A DNA stretch of 64,000 bases from NCBI GenBank assembly GCA_965207385.1, contig CBDBLZ010000021.1, positions 248,001 through 312,000 on the forward strand, read 5' to 3'. The notes beneath the pieces were generated by a model. It worked only from the letters and a program-made list of their open reading frames with translations. It was not told where the DNA came from and searched no databases. Position 1 is the stretch's first letter, and each line of letters opens with the position of its first letter. The stretch comes from CAZXEU01 sp965207385. GTDB taxonomy: Bacteria > Bacteroidota > Rhodothermia > Rhodothermales > Bin80. The translations under genes and the position numbers were made by a program. This document shows positions 1-8,677 of the stretch, piece after piece.

Positions 1-1030
1 GCGGCACCTGGGCATCGGCCAGGTGCGCCACCGTAGGCAGGATGTCCATGATGGTCGCCAGTTCCGTGCAGACGGTACCAGCTGGAATACGCCCGGGCCA
101 CCTCATTACGCACGGCACCCTTACGCCTCCTTCCCACGTGGTGAGCTTGGCCCCGCGCAGCGGGGCGGCAGAGCCCGACTGATCATCAAATCCCAGCCAA
201 GGCCCGTTGTCAGACGTGAAGATGACGAGCGTGCGGTCCTCCAATCCGAGGTCTCGCAGGCAGTCCAGAATCAGTCCGGTGCACCAGTCGATTTCCTCGA
301 TGGAATCCCCGTACAGACCCGCCGCCGAAGTGCCCGAAAATTCCTTTCCAGGATAGATCGGCACGTGCGGCATGGGGTGCGCCAGGTACAGGAAGAACGG
401 CCGCTGCTGGCTGCGCTCGATAAAGCGAATGGACTCTTCGGTGTAGTCCTGGGTAAAGCGAAAGAAATCCGGCCTCTCCGTCAGCTTCCTATCATTGTAG
501 AAAAGCGGAACCGCGAAGTTTTCAAAAGGCTGCGTGCCCGTAACCATGCGAGTCCCGTAGAAGAAGTCGAAACCCTGCCTGTTGGGCGCAAAGACATCGT
601 CCTGACCCAGATGCCATTTGCCAATACAGGCTGTAGCGTAGCCCTCCCGCTTTAGCATGTCGGCTATTGTCACCTCATCGGGGCTCATGCCGAAGGGAGC
701 GCCGTATAGATGCACATCGGGCACTCCGGCCCTTACCGGATAGCTACCGGTCAGAAGAGCGGCCCGCGAAGGCGAGCATATCGGGCTGACGTAAAAGTCG
801 GTAAACCGGATGCCCTCCGACGCCATTTGATCTATTCGCGGCGTGCGGATGTTTGGTGATCCGTATACACCCAGGTCGTTGTAGCCCTGGTCATCCGTGA
901 AGATGACCACGAAGTTGGGCGGCTCTCCGGAAGCTGGCCGGCAAGCCTTTAGCAAACCGGCCAGCGCCAGTGAGGCACTTCCGGCAACAGCGGTGCGAAG
1001 AAACTCGCGCCGGCTCGTTATAGTGGGCAT
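1..1030 (-). CDS. Sulfatase, Tat-exported, 3' end cut by window edge
   Basis: Reading the minus strand from an ATG at 1030 gives 343 codons with no stop before base 1, so the C-terminus lies outside the window. The N-terminus carries a twin-arginine motif (SRREFLRT, residues 6-13), a hydrophobic stretch and a possible lipobox Cys at about residue 30. Metal ligands sit in FTDDQGYND (Asp46, Asp47). The formylglycine signature CSPSR has its Cys at residue 85 and is followed by AALLTGSYP; GKWHLG and TSDNGP motifs follow. In this family the Cys is converted to formylglycine and hydrolyses sulfate esters; the substrate cannot be told. It starts 2 bases after the stop of the upstream sulfatase, so the two are almost certainly co-transcribed. 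Export with a Tat signal implies folding before export. Confidence 0.93.
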   Translation of the reverse strand, partial: MPTITSRREFLRTAVAGSASLALAGLLKACRPASGEPPNFVVIFTDDQGYNDLGVYGSPNIRTPRIDQMASEGIRFTDFYVSPICSPSRAALLTGSYPVRAGVPDVHLYGAPFGMSPDEVTIADMLKREGYATACIGKWHLGQDDVFAPNRQGFDFFYGTRMVTGTQPFENFAVPLFYNDRKLTERPDFFRFTQDYTEESIRFIERSQQRPFFLYLAHPMPHVPIYPGKEFSGTSAAGLYGDSIEEIDWCTGLILDCLRDLGLEDRTLVIFTSDNGPWLGFDDQSGSAAPLRGAKLTTWEGGVRVPCVMRWPGRIPAGTVCTELATIMDILPTVAHLADAQVP

Positions 1031-1032
1031 TC

Positions 1033-2484
1033 TCACTTCTCGGCTCGGATTAGTCGGTGGTCGGTCCGCCCGATACGGTGGGTCGCTTCGGAGGACCAGG
1101 CAGCAGTGCCCAAAGGACGCGTATTTCGCCCGCGCGTGCCGGTGGCCGCATCGCCAAACACTTCCCGTGCCCGCTGCGCTTCGGACTTGAGCTTGCCCAC
1201 GAGATCCGGGTTCTGAGCGGCCACATCCTGCCTCTCGCCTGGATCCTCATCCAGGTTGTAGAGCCGCGCGGGAGAAAACGGCTCCCGGTGGGCTTCCTTG
1301 ACCACAAGCTTCCAGTGGCCAGAACGGACGGCGTGCAATTCGTCCATCCACAAGTAAAGGAATACGTCGTATGGCGTGCGCGCCGTCGCCGGATAGGACA
1401 TCAACGGCCAGATGTCCTTTCCGTCTGGAGGGTGCTCGCGCGGCAGGGTGGCTCCTGCCAACCCGGCCATTGTCGGCAACAGGTCCATGGAAGTGGCCAA
1501 CGCGTCGCAGCGGCTGCCAGCGGGTATGCGCCCCGTCCACCGCATCAGGCACGGCACGCGCATACCTCCTTCCCACGTATTGCCCTTCCCTGCGCGTAGC
1601 ACGCCGTTGCTGCCTCTGCCCTCGGTTGCCGCATTGCCGTGATCAGACGTGAATAAGATAAGTGTACTTCGATCAAGACCGGACGCCGAGAATGCGTCCA
1701 GCAGCAGCCCCGTGCAGTGATCAATGAGTTCTACGCAAGCGCCGTATGCGCCATTGCGGCTTCGGGCAAGAAACGATGGGGGAACCAGATGCGGACCATG
1801 CGGCAGCGTATGAGCGAAGTAGAGAAAGAACGGGCTCTCGCGGTGCGCACGCACGAAGTCTATGGATTCAGTCGTAAATCGCTGCGTCAACAAGCTGCGA
1901 TCAGGATTCAACTCGACTACAGTCTCGTCCTGGTAAAGCGGCAGAGGAGGAAAGTTGAACCGCGCGCTGTTAGGGTGGTCCGGCGCGATGTCGTGGCTGT
2001 ACGGAAGACCCAGGAAGCTGTCGAAGCCCTGCCGGGTCGGCAAAAAGGAAGGATGATCCCCGAGGTGCCACTTCCCCACCATCTTCGTTGCATATCCTGC
2101 GTCTTTCAGCACGTCGGCCAGCGTAACCTCGTCGGGATGCAATCCATGGGTCTCGTGGGCCAGGAGAACATGGCCTATTTCGTTGGGCAACCGGGAGAAT
2201 CCGACTCTTTGCGGATAGCTACCTGTCAGAAGTGCTGCCCTCGAAGGCGTGCACATCGCAGACGCAACGTGGAAGTCGGTAAACCTGCACCCTTGGCGGG
2301 CCAGCTCGTCCAGACGTGGCGTCCGGTTCAATTCGGACCCGTAGCAACCCAGATCCCCGAATCCCAGATCGTCCGCGACAATCAGGACGATATTGGGTCT
2401 GGCCGCCCCGGCGCGAGCGCATGCGGATAGCGCCGCCAGTACCGAAGCGCCGCTGGCCATTTGTATGAAATCACGGCGCAGCAT
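1033..2484 (-). CDS. Sulfatase, Tat-exported
   Basis: A 483-residue sulfatase. I chose the ATG at 2484 because it begins directly before the signal sequence LRRDFIQMASGASVL, a Tat-like twin arginine with a hydrophobic core and a lipobox-like ACA; the longer frame upstream adds an unlikely Cys-rich leader. Asp38/Asp39 (VADDLGFGD) are the expected metal ligands. CTPSR has the formylglycine Cys at about residue 78, and GKWHLGDH and FTSDHGN follow. Sulfatases of this class (S1 family) remove sulfate esters from polysaccharides or small molecules. The gene is followed after 2 bases by another sulfatase, and the pair lies downstream of the secreted toroid protein ending at 2778. The two proteins are clearly related but differ through the middle, so they probably act on different linkages. 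Confidence 0.94.
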   Translation of the reverse strand: MLRRDFIQMASGASVLAALSACARAGAARPNIVLIVADDLGFGDLGCYGSELNRTPRLDELARQGCRFTDFHVASAMCTPSRAALLTGSYPQRVGFSRLPNEIGHVLLAHETHGLHPDEVTLADVLKDAGYATKMVGKWHLGDHPSFLPTRQGFDSFLGLPYSHDIAPDHPNSARFNFPPLPLYQDETVVELNPDRSLLTQRFTTESIDFVRAHRESPFFLYFAHTLPHGPHLVPPSFLARSRNGAYGACVELIDHCTGLLLDAFSASGLDRSTLILFTSDHGNAATEGRGSNGVLRAGKGNTWEGGMRVPCLMRWTGRIPAGSRCDALATSMDLLPTMAGLAGATLPREHPPDGKDIWPLMSYPATARTPYDVFLYLWMDELHAVRSGHWKLVVKEAHREPFSPARLYNLDEDPGERQDVAAQNPDLVGKLKSEAQRAREVFGDAATGTRGRNTRPLGTAAWSSEATHRIGRTDHRLIRAEK

Positions 2485-2777
2485 CAAGCAGCCCCACTTG
2501 TGTCCCTTCCCGGATGTGACATACACCATGCTGCAAGTGCAGCCTTGAGCTGCCCGGGCCTCCGAAGCAAGCCATCTGCAATGCAAGCCACTACTTGGCG
2601 CGTGGACCTACGCCGCATTCCCGGAAAATTCGCTTGCGGGAGTCTTCTCGCCACGCCTGAACCGGACGACCTAGCGAAATCCGGCAGCAACGCAAGGCCG
2701 CCAGGCGGCAGGGCAGAAGTCGGATCAGTTAATTCCATGGTCAACAAGAGAACGCCTCGATGAACGCCTGGCGGCAG

Positions 2778-5510
2778 TCACGGAGGCAGCGTAACCGGAA
2801 TTCCTCTCTTTAGCCGGGCACCCGCTGCTTCCACGCTGGCAAGTGACCCCAACTGCACCGAATAGATCTTTTCCGCGTCCAACCCGTCGACGCGAAGCAG
2901 CAATGCTCGGGTCTCGCCATACGGCACCTTGAGCGAACCAAGCAAATCGGTGACCGAGATTTCGAGCGTATCGGCGCGCAGAGAATAGCCGTCGACAGCT
3001 ACGCCGTCCACCCCCACGGCAAGATCGCGCGCGACATCAACAAACAGCCCGCCGAGCAGACGCATCGCATGTGCTGCTGCCGCCAGGCCACCCACTTCAG
3101 ACCAGCTCGGACCCGAGCGCAGCGGAGTCTGCGGTACTCCTTCGTGATCGATGTTTTCCGGCCCTACGCCGTATGGAAACGTCTGTGCGGGGTAAATGTC
3201 GTTCTCCAGGTGCTCAGGCATCGTTACGAGCGCCAGTGACGACCGCGCCGCTGCCACGCCGCGCTCAACAAGGTCTTGCCTGCCCTTCGCCAATCCAAGC
3301 CGTATCAAGGGATCCACAAAGCGATGGTCCCGCTGATCCAGCCATTCGGCATCTCCAATTTGCGAAGTAAATCCCCCGAAGGGATATGCCGTGACTATAA
3401 AGTGCGGGGCCCACACGGCCTGGAGGAAAGTGGCATAATCCGCAACCTGCTCAGCAGCGTCCAGGTAGCGATCTTGCCCTGTGGCCGCAAATAGTGACAG
3501 GAATCCCTCCAGCGCCCAGGACATTGACATGCCGTTGCGAGGATACTGCCCCGTACGTGGATCAAAAAACGATTCCGCTTTCACGGCACAGGAGTAGAGC
3601 GCCTCGAAGTCGACCCATCGCTGCAGCGGCAAGACCTGCTGCAAGAGAAAATCGGCGGCTCGCTCCGCACCGCGCAGCCACTGCGCCTGGCCTGTGGCTC
3701 GGTATAACTCGCTCATGACCCAGACATGCGCCCCGCCCTCTGCATTCCAGCGCATGTTTGGCCGGGCTTCGAGCTCCGGGGAGAACCAGGACGGGACGCT
3801 GCCGTCGTCGGCCATGTGTTCGAGCAGAAAGGTCCCATACCGGCGGACGTATTCCAGGATGCGCTCGTCCCTTTGCCAGCGCTCGTACACCTGCATGAGG
3901 AAGCCTGCCGTTACGCTGGCAGCCGCCGTATGGTAATCCCCGTCCACCCAGTTCCAGTAGTTCTTCGCCTCATCCGGGTCATACCCCTGGTGCGGGAACT
4001 CCCACATGCTGCCCACCCAGGTGCCGTCGCGCATGTTATACAGGGACGGAAAGAGACCCCGATTCTGCGGAGCTGAAAGCGTGAAATTGATTACGCGGCG
4101 CGCCTTGTCAATGAGCGAGGAATCGCCCAGTGCCTCGCCCCAATAGTAAAAGCCCGTCGCATCGCCCACGTTGTTCCACCATGCCGCATTGTAGGCTAGA
4201 TGGTACCAGAAGGGCGGCGCCAGCCGCTGTGCACCCATGGGCACAGTGTCACCTTCCCACTGCTGCCAGGAATGCAATGAATCGGTACTATCGCTCTTGC
4301 GCTGTCTCATGACGGGATCTCCGTCAATGACATCGACCACGTAGCCCTGGTAGGAGAAGGAAGCGGGATACAATGCGCGGGCGTACTCCGCAAATGGCAT
4401 GGCCTGGGGCCGTGGCTTCCGGAAGTGCTGCCGGCCGTATCGCTCCCAGAGAATGGGTCCGACGTCTTGATAACCGCTGCCCGGAGCAGCCTGCGCGCTT
4501 ATAAGCAGGTCCATCCCGTAGCGAATCTCCGGCCCGGATAGCGTGCGAACAAACGTGCCGCCGGCATTGATGTGGCGCCAGTGGAAGTGGTGTTCCGTCA
4601 GGACATCCATCACGCCGTACGCCAATACGGGTTGGCTTGTCATGCCTGTTGCCAGGTCCAGATCCAGTACGTGCGGAAGCGAAATCCGGGAGGAATCGAT
4701 CGGAACACGAAATATCCATGGATGCTTTTGAGGACGCCCGTCCTGCGCGTACACGGGGTACCGGTTGATCTGGTCGAGGTCAGGCAGCACGGCTGCGAAC
4801 AGGCTGTCGGACTGAACAAGTGCTGCCGGCGCAAAAAACACGCGGTCTCCTATTACATCGCCTGCAGCGCGCTTGAAGGCGGGGGCATGGCTGAAGTCCG
4901 GCGGACCGGTCCTGGCAAAGGCGAACGGGGACAGGAGGTATTCCAGCCGGGGCGGCTCGCCCAGCAAATTACCCGCTACGTCCACGTGGAGGCTTGAATC
5001 GCCGCGCCGGAGCCTCACCGTCTGTTTGATCTCGGCCGTGGAATTACCGCCGGAGAGCACGACAACGGCTTCGTCCGCGCTCGCCCTCGCGATCCTGACC
5101 GCGTGAAGCATTTCCGGTACAACAAGTCGATATTCCTGTGCTACGTCAAGCGCCCGACCGTATTCCGTAGAGCGATCCAGGTACAATTCCGTCGTCGCCG
5201 GCGGGCGGGGGCTTGGCGGGCGGAAGGCTTCCAGCACGGCTACCCAGGCGCCGTTTCGGTTTGCGTAGAAGGCCTGCTTAACACCCTGGCTGTCGGGGGT
5301 GAAGACGGCGCGTACCAACCCGTTGGCCAATTCCACGACACCGTCCGTCTCCAGTGCTGTGACCGAGGTTGCTTCCTGCGCGTAGCTGGCTCCGGGAGCC
5401 AGCCGTAGAAGCACAACAGCAGCCATAAAGAGCCGGACTGCAGGCTCCAGCCGCTTGCCGATTTCGCCCGACGCCCGCACGAATCGACGCATAAGTGCGA
5501 AATCAGGCAT
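2778..5510 (-). CDS. Large secreted alpha/alpha-toroid protein, possible glycosidase or lyase
   Basis: A 910-residue protein with an N-terminal signal (hydrophobic LFMAAVVLLRLAPGAS ending at an AQE cleavage site near residue 45). Residues about 50-370 look beta-rich. Residues about 420-800 are helical repeats rich in Trp, Tyr and Gly (GFYYWGEALGD, NYWNWVDGDYHTAA, EGGAHVWVMSELYRATG, SWALEGFLSLFAATG), the pattern of six-hairpin (alpha/alpha)6-barrel enzymes. A short beta domain closes the protein. I cannot assign it to a specific CAZy family; it does not carry the HDxGF motif of GH88. It follows the PorV-like gene by 35 bases in cassette A, so a role in extracellular or periplasmic glycan breakdown is inferred. 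An alternative start is the Met at 5492. Fold call moderately sure, activity unknown. Confidence 0.7.
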   Translation of the reverse strand: MPDFALMRRFVRASGEIGKRLEPAVRLFMAAVVLLRLAPGASYAQEATSVTALETDGVVELANGLVRAVFTPDSQGVKQAFYANRNGAWVAVLEAFRPPSPRPPATTELYLDRSTEYGRALDVAQEYRLVVPEMLHAVRIARASADEAVVVLSGGNSTAEIKQTVRLRRGDSSLHVDVAGNLLGEPPRLEYLLSPFAFARTGPPDFSHAPAFKRAAGDVIGDRVFFAPAALVQSDSLFAAVLPDLDQINRYPVYAQDGRPQKHPWIFRVPIDSSRISLPHVLDLDLATGMTSQPVLAYGVMDVLTEHHFHWRHINAGGTFVRTLSGPEIRYGMDLLISAQAAPGSGYQDVGPILWERYGRQHFRKPRPQAMPFAEYARALYPASFSYQGYVVDVIDGDPVMRQRKSDSTDSLHSWQQWEGDTVPMGAQRLAPPFWYHLAYNAAWWNNVGDATGFYYWGEALGDSSLIDKARRVINFTLSAPQNRGLFPSLYNMRDGTWVGSMWEFPHQGYDPDEAKNYWNWVDGDYHTAAASVTAGFLMQVYERWQRDERILEYVRRYGTFLLEHMADDGSVPSWFSPELEARPNMRWNAEGGAHVWVMSELYRATGQAQWLRGAERAADFLLQQVLPLQRWVDFEALYSCAVKAESFFDPRTGQYPRNGMSMSWALEGFLSLFAATGQDRYLDAAEQVADYATFLQAVWAPHFIVTAYPFGGFTSQIGDAEWLDQRDHRFVDPLIRLGLAKGRQDLVERGVAAARSSLALVTMPEHLENDIYPAQTFPYGVGPENIDHEGVPQTPLRSGPSWSEVGGLAAAAHAMRLLGGLFVDVARDLAVGVDGVAVDGYSLRADTLEISVTDLLGSLKVPYGETRALLLRVDGLDAEKIYSVQLGSLASVEAAGARLKRGIPVTLPP

Positions 5511-5545
5511 AGCTCCTGGCGCCCGGGAAAGCTGGCCGCCCTGCG

Positions 5546-6601
5546 CTAGAAGCTGAAGCCCATGGAAACAATATGCGTGGCGCCCAGCCTGCCAAAGTCC
5601 CAGAACGCATAACCCACCGCGAGGGCATAGCCGCTGACCCCGACATTCACTCCGGCTCCGAGTGTAATTCCTTCCTCGTCGTAATTGAACCGGTATCCCC
5701 CCCGAAGCTTCAGCAGGTCTCGGAATGCGTATTCCGTTCCAAAATTGACCTTCTCCGGACCGTCATTCGGATGCACGAATTCGGCTGCAAGCGTCCACAG
5801 ATGCAGGCTTCCCGCCGCCCCTCCCAGTACATCATAGGCGGCCCCGAAACTGAAGTTGACGGGCATCCTCATATCGGCAGGCTCATAGCCAATGCGCTCA
5901 TCGAAATCGGCTATTTGCGTATCCGGTCCAATGTTCCGGCCCAGCATGGTTACGCGAAGACTGCGTATACCCGTATAGAATACCGTGCCGATATCGACCG
6001 CCCAGGCCCCCACGCTCGCGTCATCCAGCGTTTCCGAGATGTACTTGGCGTTCACGCCAAAGTGCAGCCGATCCGTTACCCTGCGACCGTAGGTCACCCC
6101 CACTGCCAGATCCTGCGCCGTTACCGTACCCAGATCCGTCAGCACCTCCGAGCGCCCCGTGGGCTCTCCCTCCAGGAGAATGGGCCTGTTTTCGGTCCGG
6201 GGCATGTCTCCGTAATCCAGGAATAGGAAATTGACCCCGATGGTACCGATTCCACCCATATTCCTGACGGCCGCCGCGCTGGTATAATTGATGTCCGCAA
6301 ACCAGCGGATGTGAGACAGTACGACGTCCAGGCCCTGGACGTCCACCGTCGAAGCAGGATTGGTGAAGGACGAGGAGGCGTCACCGTAACCCAGCGATGA
6401 GTTCACGCCTCCCATACCGGCCTGCCGCGCGTTGGTAGGCAGCTTGAGAAACTGAAAGCCCGCCTGTCCGACGCGGTCGAAGTCCTGGGGCGGGATACCG
6501 ACTCCTACGTCGGGCTCCGCCTGCCCGTAGGCGAGAAAGTACGTTGTCGCGCTCAGAACCAAAGCACAGGCCAGCCGGCGGTAAAAAGTAAGTCGTTTCA
6601 T
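5546..6601 (-). CDS. PorV/PorQ-family outer-membrane protein (cassette A)
   Basis: A 351-residue protein with signal peptide (LTFYRRLACALVLSATTYFLAYGQ) and the hallmark N-terminal segment of the family: FLKLPTNARQAGMGGVNSSL followed by a GDASSSFTNPAS stretch. The rest alternates amphipathic strands and ends in Phe (MGFSF), as barrel proteins do. PorV is the outer-membrane shuttle of T9SS that hands cargo to the surface attachment complex; PorQ-like members have other roles. The ATG at 6601 was preferred to the upstream TTG because the signal peptide starts there. It sits 45 bases downstream of a T9SS-sorted protein in the same operon, which suggests a dedicated partner. A second family member is at 37808-38812 in the same relative position. 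Confidence 0.85.
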   Translation of the reverse strand: MKRLTFYRRLACALVLSATTYFLAYGQAEPDVGVGIPPQDFDRVGQAGFQFLKLPTNARQAGMGGVNSSLGYGDASSSFTNPASTVDVQGLDVVLSHIRWFADINYTSAAAVRNMGGIGTIGVNFLFLDYGDMPRTENRPILLEGEPTGRSEVLTDLGTVTAQDLAVGVTYGRRVTDRLHFGVNAKYISETLDDASVGAWAVDIGTVFYTGIRSLRVTMLGRNIGPDTQIADFDERIGYEPADMRMPVNFSFGAAYDVLGGAAGSLHLWTLAAEFVHPNDGPEKVNFGTEYAFRDLLKLRGGYRFNYDEEGITLGAGVNVGVSGYALAVGYAFWDFGRLGATHIVSMGFSF

Positions 6602-6646
6602 GGAATTCCCCGTCAAAAGGTGTCAGCGTACAGATCCATGCCGCCG

Positions 6647-8629
6647 TTACTTGATGATGATGAACTTGCCCGTACTGGACTCCCCTTCATGCCCAGCCAC
6701 ATGTGACTCGATGTGGTAGATATAGACCCCGGGCTGCACATTCTGCAGAAACCGCGTCAGCAGATAGTCACCGTGAAGCGCGGACCCCCACGCCTCCTCA
6801 CCAAACCCGTCATTGTGATCAATTTCCCGAATCAGTTCCCCGGCCACGTTGTAGATGCGGATCGTGCATTGTCCGGGTATATTGAGGAAACTGATCCGCT
6901 TCTCCTCGGACGGGTCGGCCAGGCCGCTGACCTGGCGGAAGGGATTGGGCACGACCAGCACCTGAGACTGGTCGTTGCTCGGGGCAGGCTTCGCTGCCAG
7001 CGCGTGATAGGTATAGGCCGTAAAGCCGCTTTCCAGCCCGTCTGTGTCATACGAGGTGACCCAGTGCCGGTAGGGGATGCCGGCCTTCGTGGGCAACCGA
7101 TAAGTAACCCGGCCGCCGGAAGTTAGGGCTTCGGCCTCCGCCCTCGGAACGTCCGCGACCTCGTTCCAGGGACCCTCAATGCGTGATTCAGACTGGTAGA
7201 CCTTGTATCCGGCGAAGTCGTTGACGCCTTTGCCGGGATCAACGTAGCTCGGCGGCACGGCGGTCCATGTAAGCTCGAAACCCTGCGTTCCTGCTTCCGT
7301 GTCCACGTATATGTCTACTTCCAGCTCATTGTCGTTACTGGCAAACGGGGCGTCGGCTACCGTTGGCGGCGGATAGCCGGTGATGCCTTCGTTCCAGCTT
7401 CCGGTCTGCATGTATCCGTCAACAATCTCCAACGCAGCATCCCAATTCGCTTTCAGATTGGCCAGACCCTCCTGCAAATAGGCCTGCGTGGCTGCCGTAC
7501 CACCCGCCTCGCTCTTGTTGCGATCCATCTCGCCGAGAGCAACCACCCGAATCAGCTCGACGGAATCTCCTGGAGCAATGTCGTAGGGGCCTATGCCGAA
7601 ATTGAAGGAAGGCGAGCGCTCGTAGAGGCTGCCGTCGATGGTGCTGCCGTCGGCGTTGGCCTCGCGCCATCCCATGCGCGCCTGCTGCGTGGTCATGCGC
7701 GTCAGCACATAGGTGGGATCCAGGTTCGAAGGCTGCCAGAATTCGATGTCAGGAGCACCCGGATTCTCGTTCAGGATGCGGTGGAATATGCCCTGGTAGA
7801 CGGTGGTCTCGCCGTGCTTGTTGGGCGTCAAATGCACGATGTTGTCGGTAAACAGCTGGGGCGAATACAACCGTCGGTCGATGGAATTCTGGACAGTGAT
7901 GTTGCCGGGGTCGCCGCGGTCACCCGTTACATCGCCCGGCGATATGTCATAGGCTACGGGCTCCTGGTTCGGCGGCATGGACGTGTCGTCGTAAAAAACG
8001 AAGTTGCCCTGTTCCGTCCGGAAGTTGCGGAACGAGGGATCCCACAGGTATTCGTCATCGAACGTCGTACCGTACGGCACTCCCAGGGCGATATTGATGC
8101 CGAAGGCGATGTTGTAGTACCAGTTCGTGATTGTCCCGGACCCTACATTCGTATACACCTCTCGTTGTATGATGAAATCGTCGTACTTGGGCAGGCTCCA
8201 CACCATTCTCTTGCGCGAAACGGTAAGCGGGATCTCGGGCACACCAGTGCCTTCGGGGTCCACCGCCGAGACAGTCTCGAAGGAGTATTCTTCTGCTTCC
8301 GTCAGGCTCTGCGTGAAGTTGTAGTTCTTGACGAGCGTGTGGGGAACTATGTTGATCCCCGGAAACCCTCCGGTGACCGCCTGGGTGCCGTCCACATCGC
8401 CCACCCAGAGACTGAGCGTATTGAACCAGTTCGACGGTGCCTCGAAGTAGCCGGGGTAGGAGGAAAGCCAGATGGGTGGATGGGGAACCGCTTCGCTGAT
8501 CACGGCCCAGAACTTGCCGCGCGTAAGCGAATGTTGGGTGCTGCCTTGACCCGACACATCTGCCGGCTGTATCGCAACCAGAGTGAAGGCCGTAAGCAGT
8601 ATTGCGCTATGTCGTCCTGTTGTGCTCAT
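6647..8629 (-). CDS. T9SS-sorted secreted protein with FN3-like region (cassette A)
   Basis: A 660-residue protein with a signal peptide ending near residue 28 (AIQPADVSGQ). The middle is beta-rich without recognised catalytic motifs. A fibronectin-III-like region precedes the C-terminus (ELTWTAVPPS, FAGYKVYQSES, YRHWVTSYD). From residue 559 there is a FlgD-like sorting domain: VVPNPFR, FLNIPGQCTIRIYNVAGEL, GVYIYHIES and a final GKFIIIK. T9SS C-terminal domains of this type direct outer-membrane crossing and surface attachment. The gene lies between a TonB receptor (48 bases upstream) and a PorV-like gene (45 bases downstream). It has the same architecture as the protein at 35677-37803 and shares the segments GPY-I/T-APG-D/E-SV. 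It may act as a surface ligand-binding partner of the receptor; no enzyme function is supported. Confidence 0.8.
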   Translation of the reverse strand: MSTTGRHSAILLTAFTLVAIQPADVSGQGSTQHSLTRGKFWAVISEAVPHPPIWLSSYPGYFEAPSNWFNTLSLWVGDVDGTQAVTGGFPGINIVPHTLVKNYNFTQSLTEAEEYSFETVSAVDPEGTGVPEIPLTVSRKRMVWSLPKYDDFIIQREVYTNVGSGTITNWYYNIAFGINIALGVPYGTTFDDEYLWDPSFRNFRTEQGNFVFYDDTSMPPNQEPVAYDISPGDVTGDRGDPGNITVQNSIDRRLYSPQLFTDNIVHLTPNKHGETTVYQGIFHRILNENPGAPDIEFWQPSNLDPTYVLTRMTTQQARMGWREANADGSTIDGSLYERSPSFNFGIGPYDIAPGDSVELIRVVALGEMDRNKSEAGGTAATQAYLQEGLANLKANWDAALEIVDGYMQTGSWNEGITGYPPPTVADAPFASNDNELEVDIYVDTEAGTQGFELTWTAVPPSYVDPGKGVNDFAGYKVYQSESRIEGPWNEVADVPRAEAEALTSGGRVTYRLPTKAGIPYRHWVTSYDTDGLESGFTAYTYHALAAKPAPSNDQSQVLVVPNPFRQVSGLADPSEEKRISFLNIPGQCTIRIYNVAGELIREIDHNDGFGEEAWGSALHGDYLLTRFLQNVQPGVYIYHIESHVAGHEGESSTGKFIIIK

Positions 8630-8677
8630 CTGTCCAGACGCCGGTTTGATTGTTAGCGAAACGAGTCCTAGGACTGC

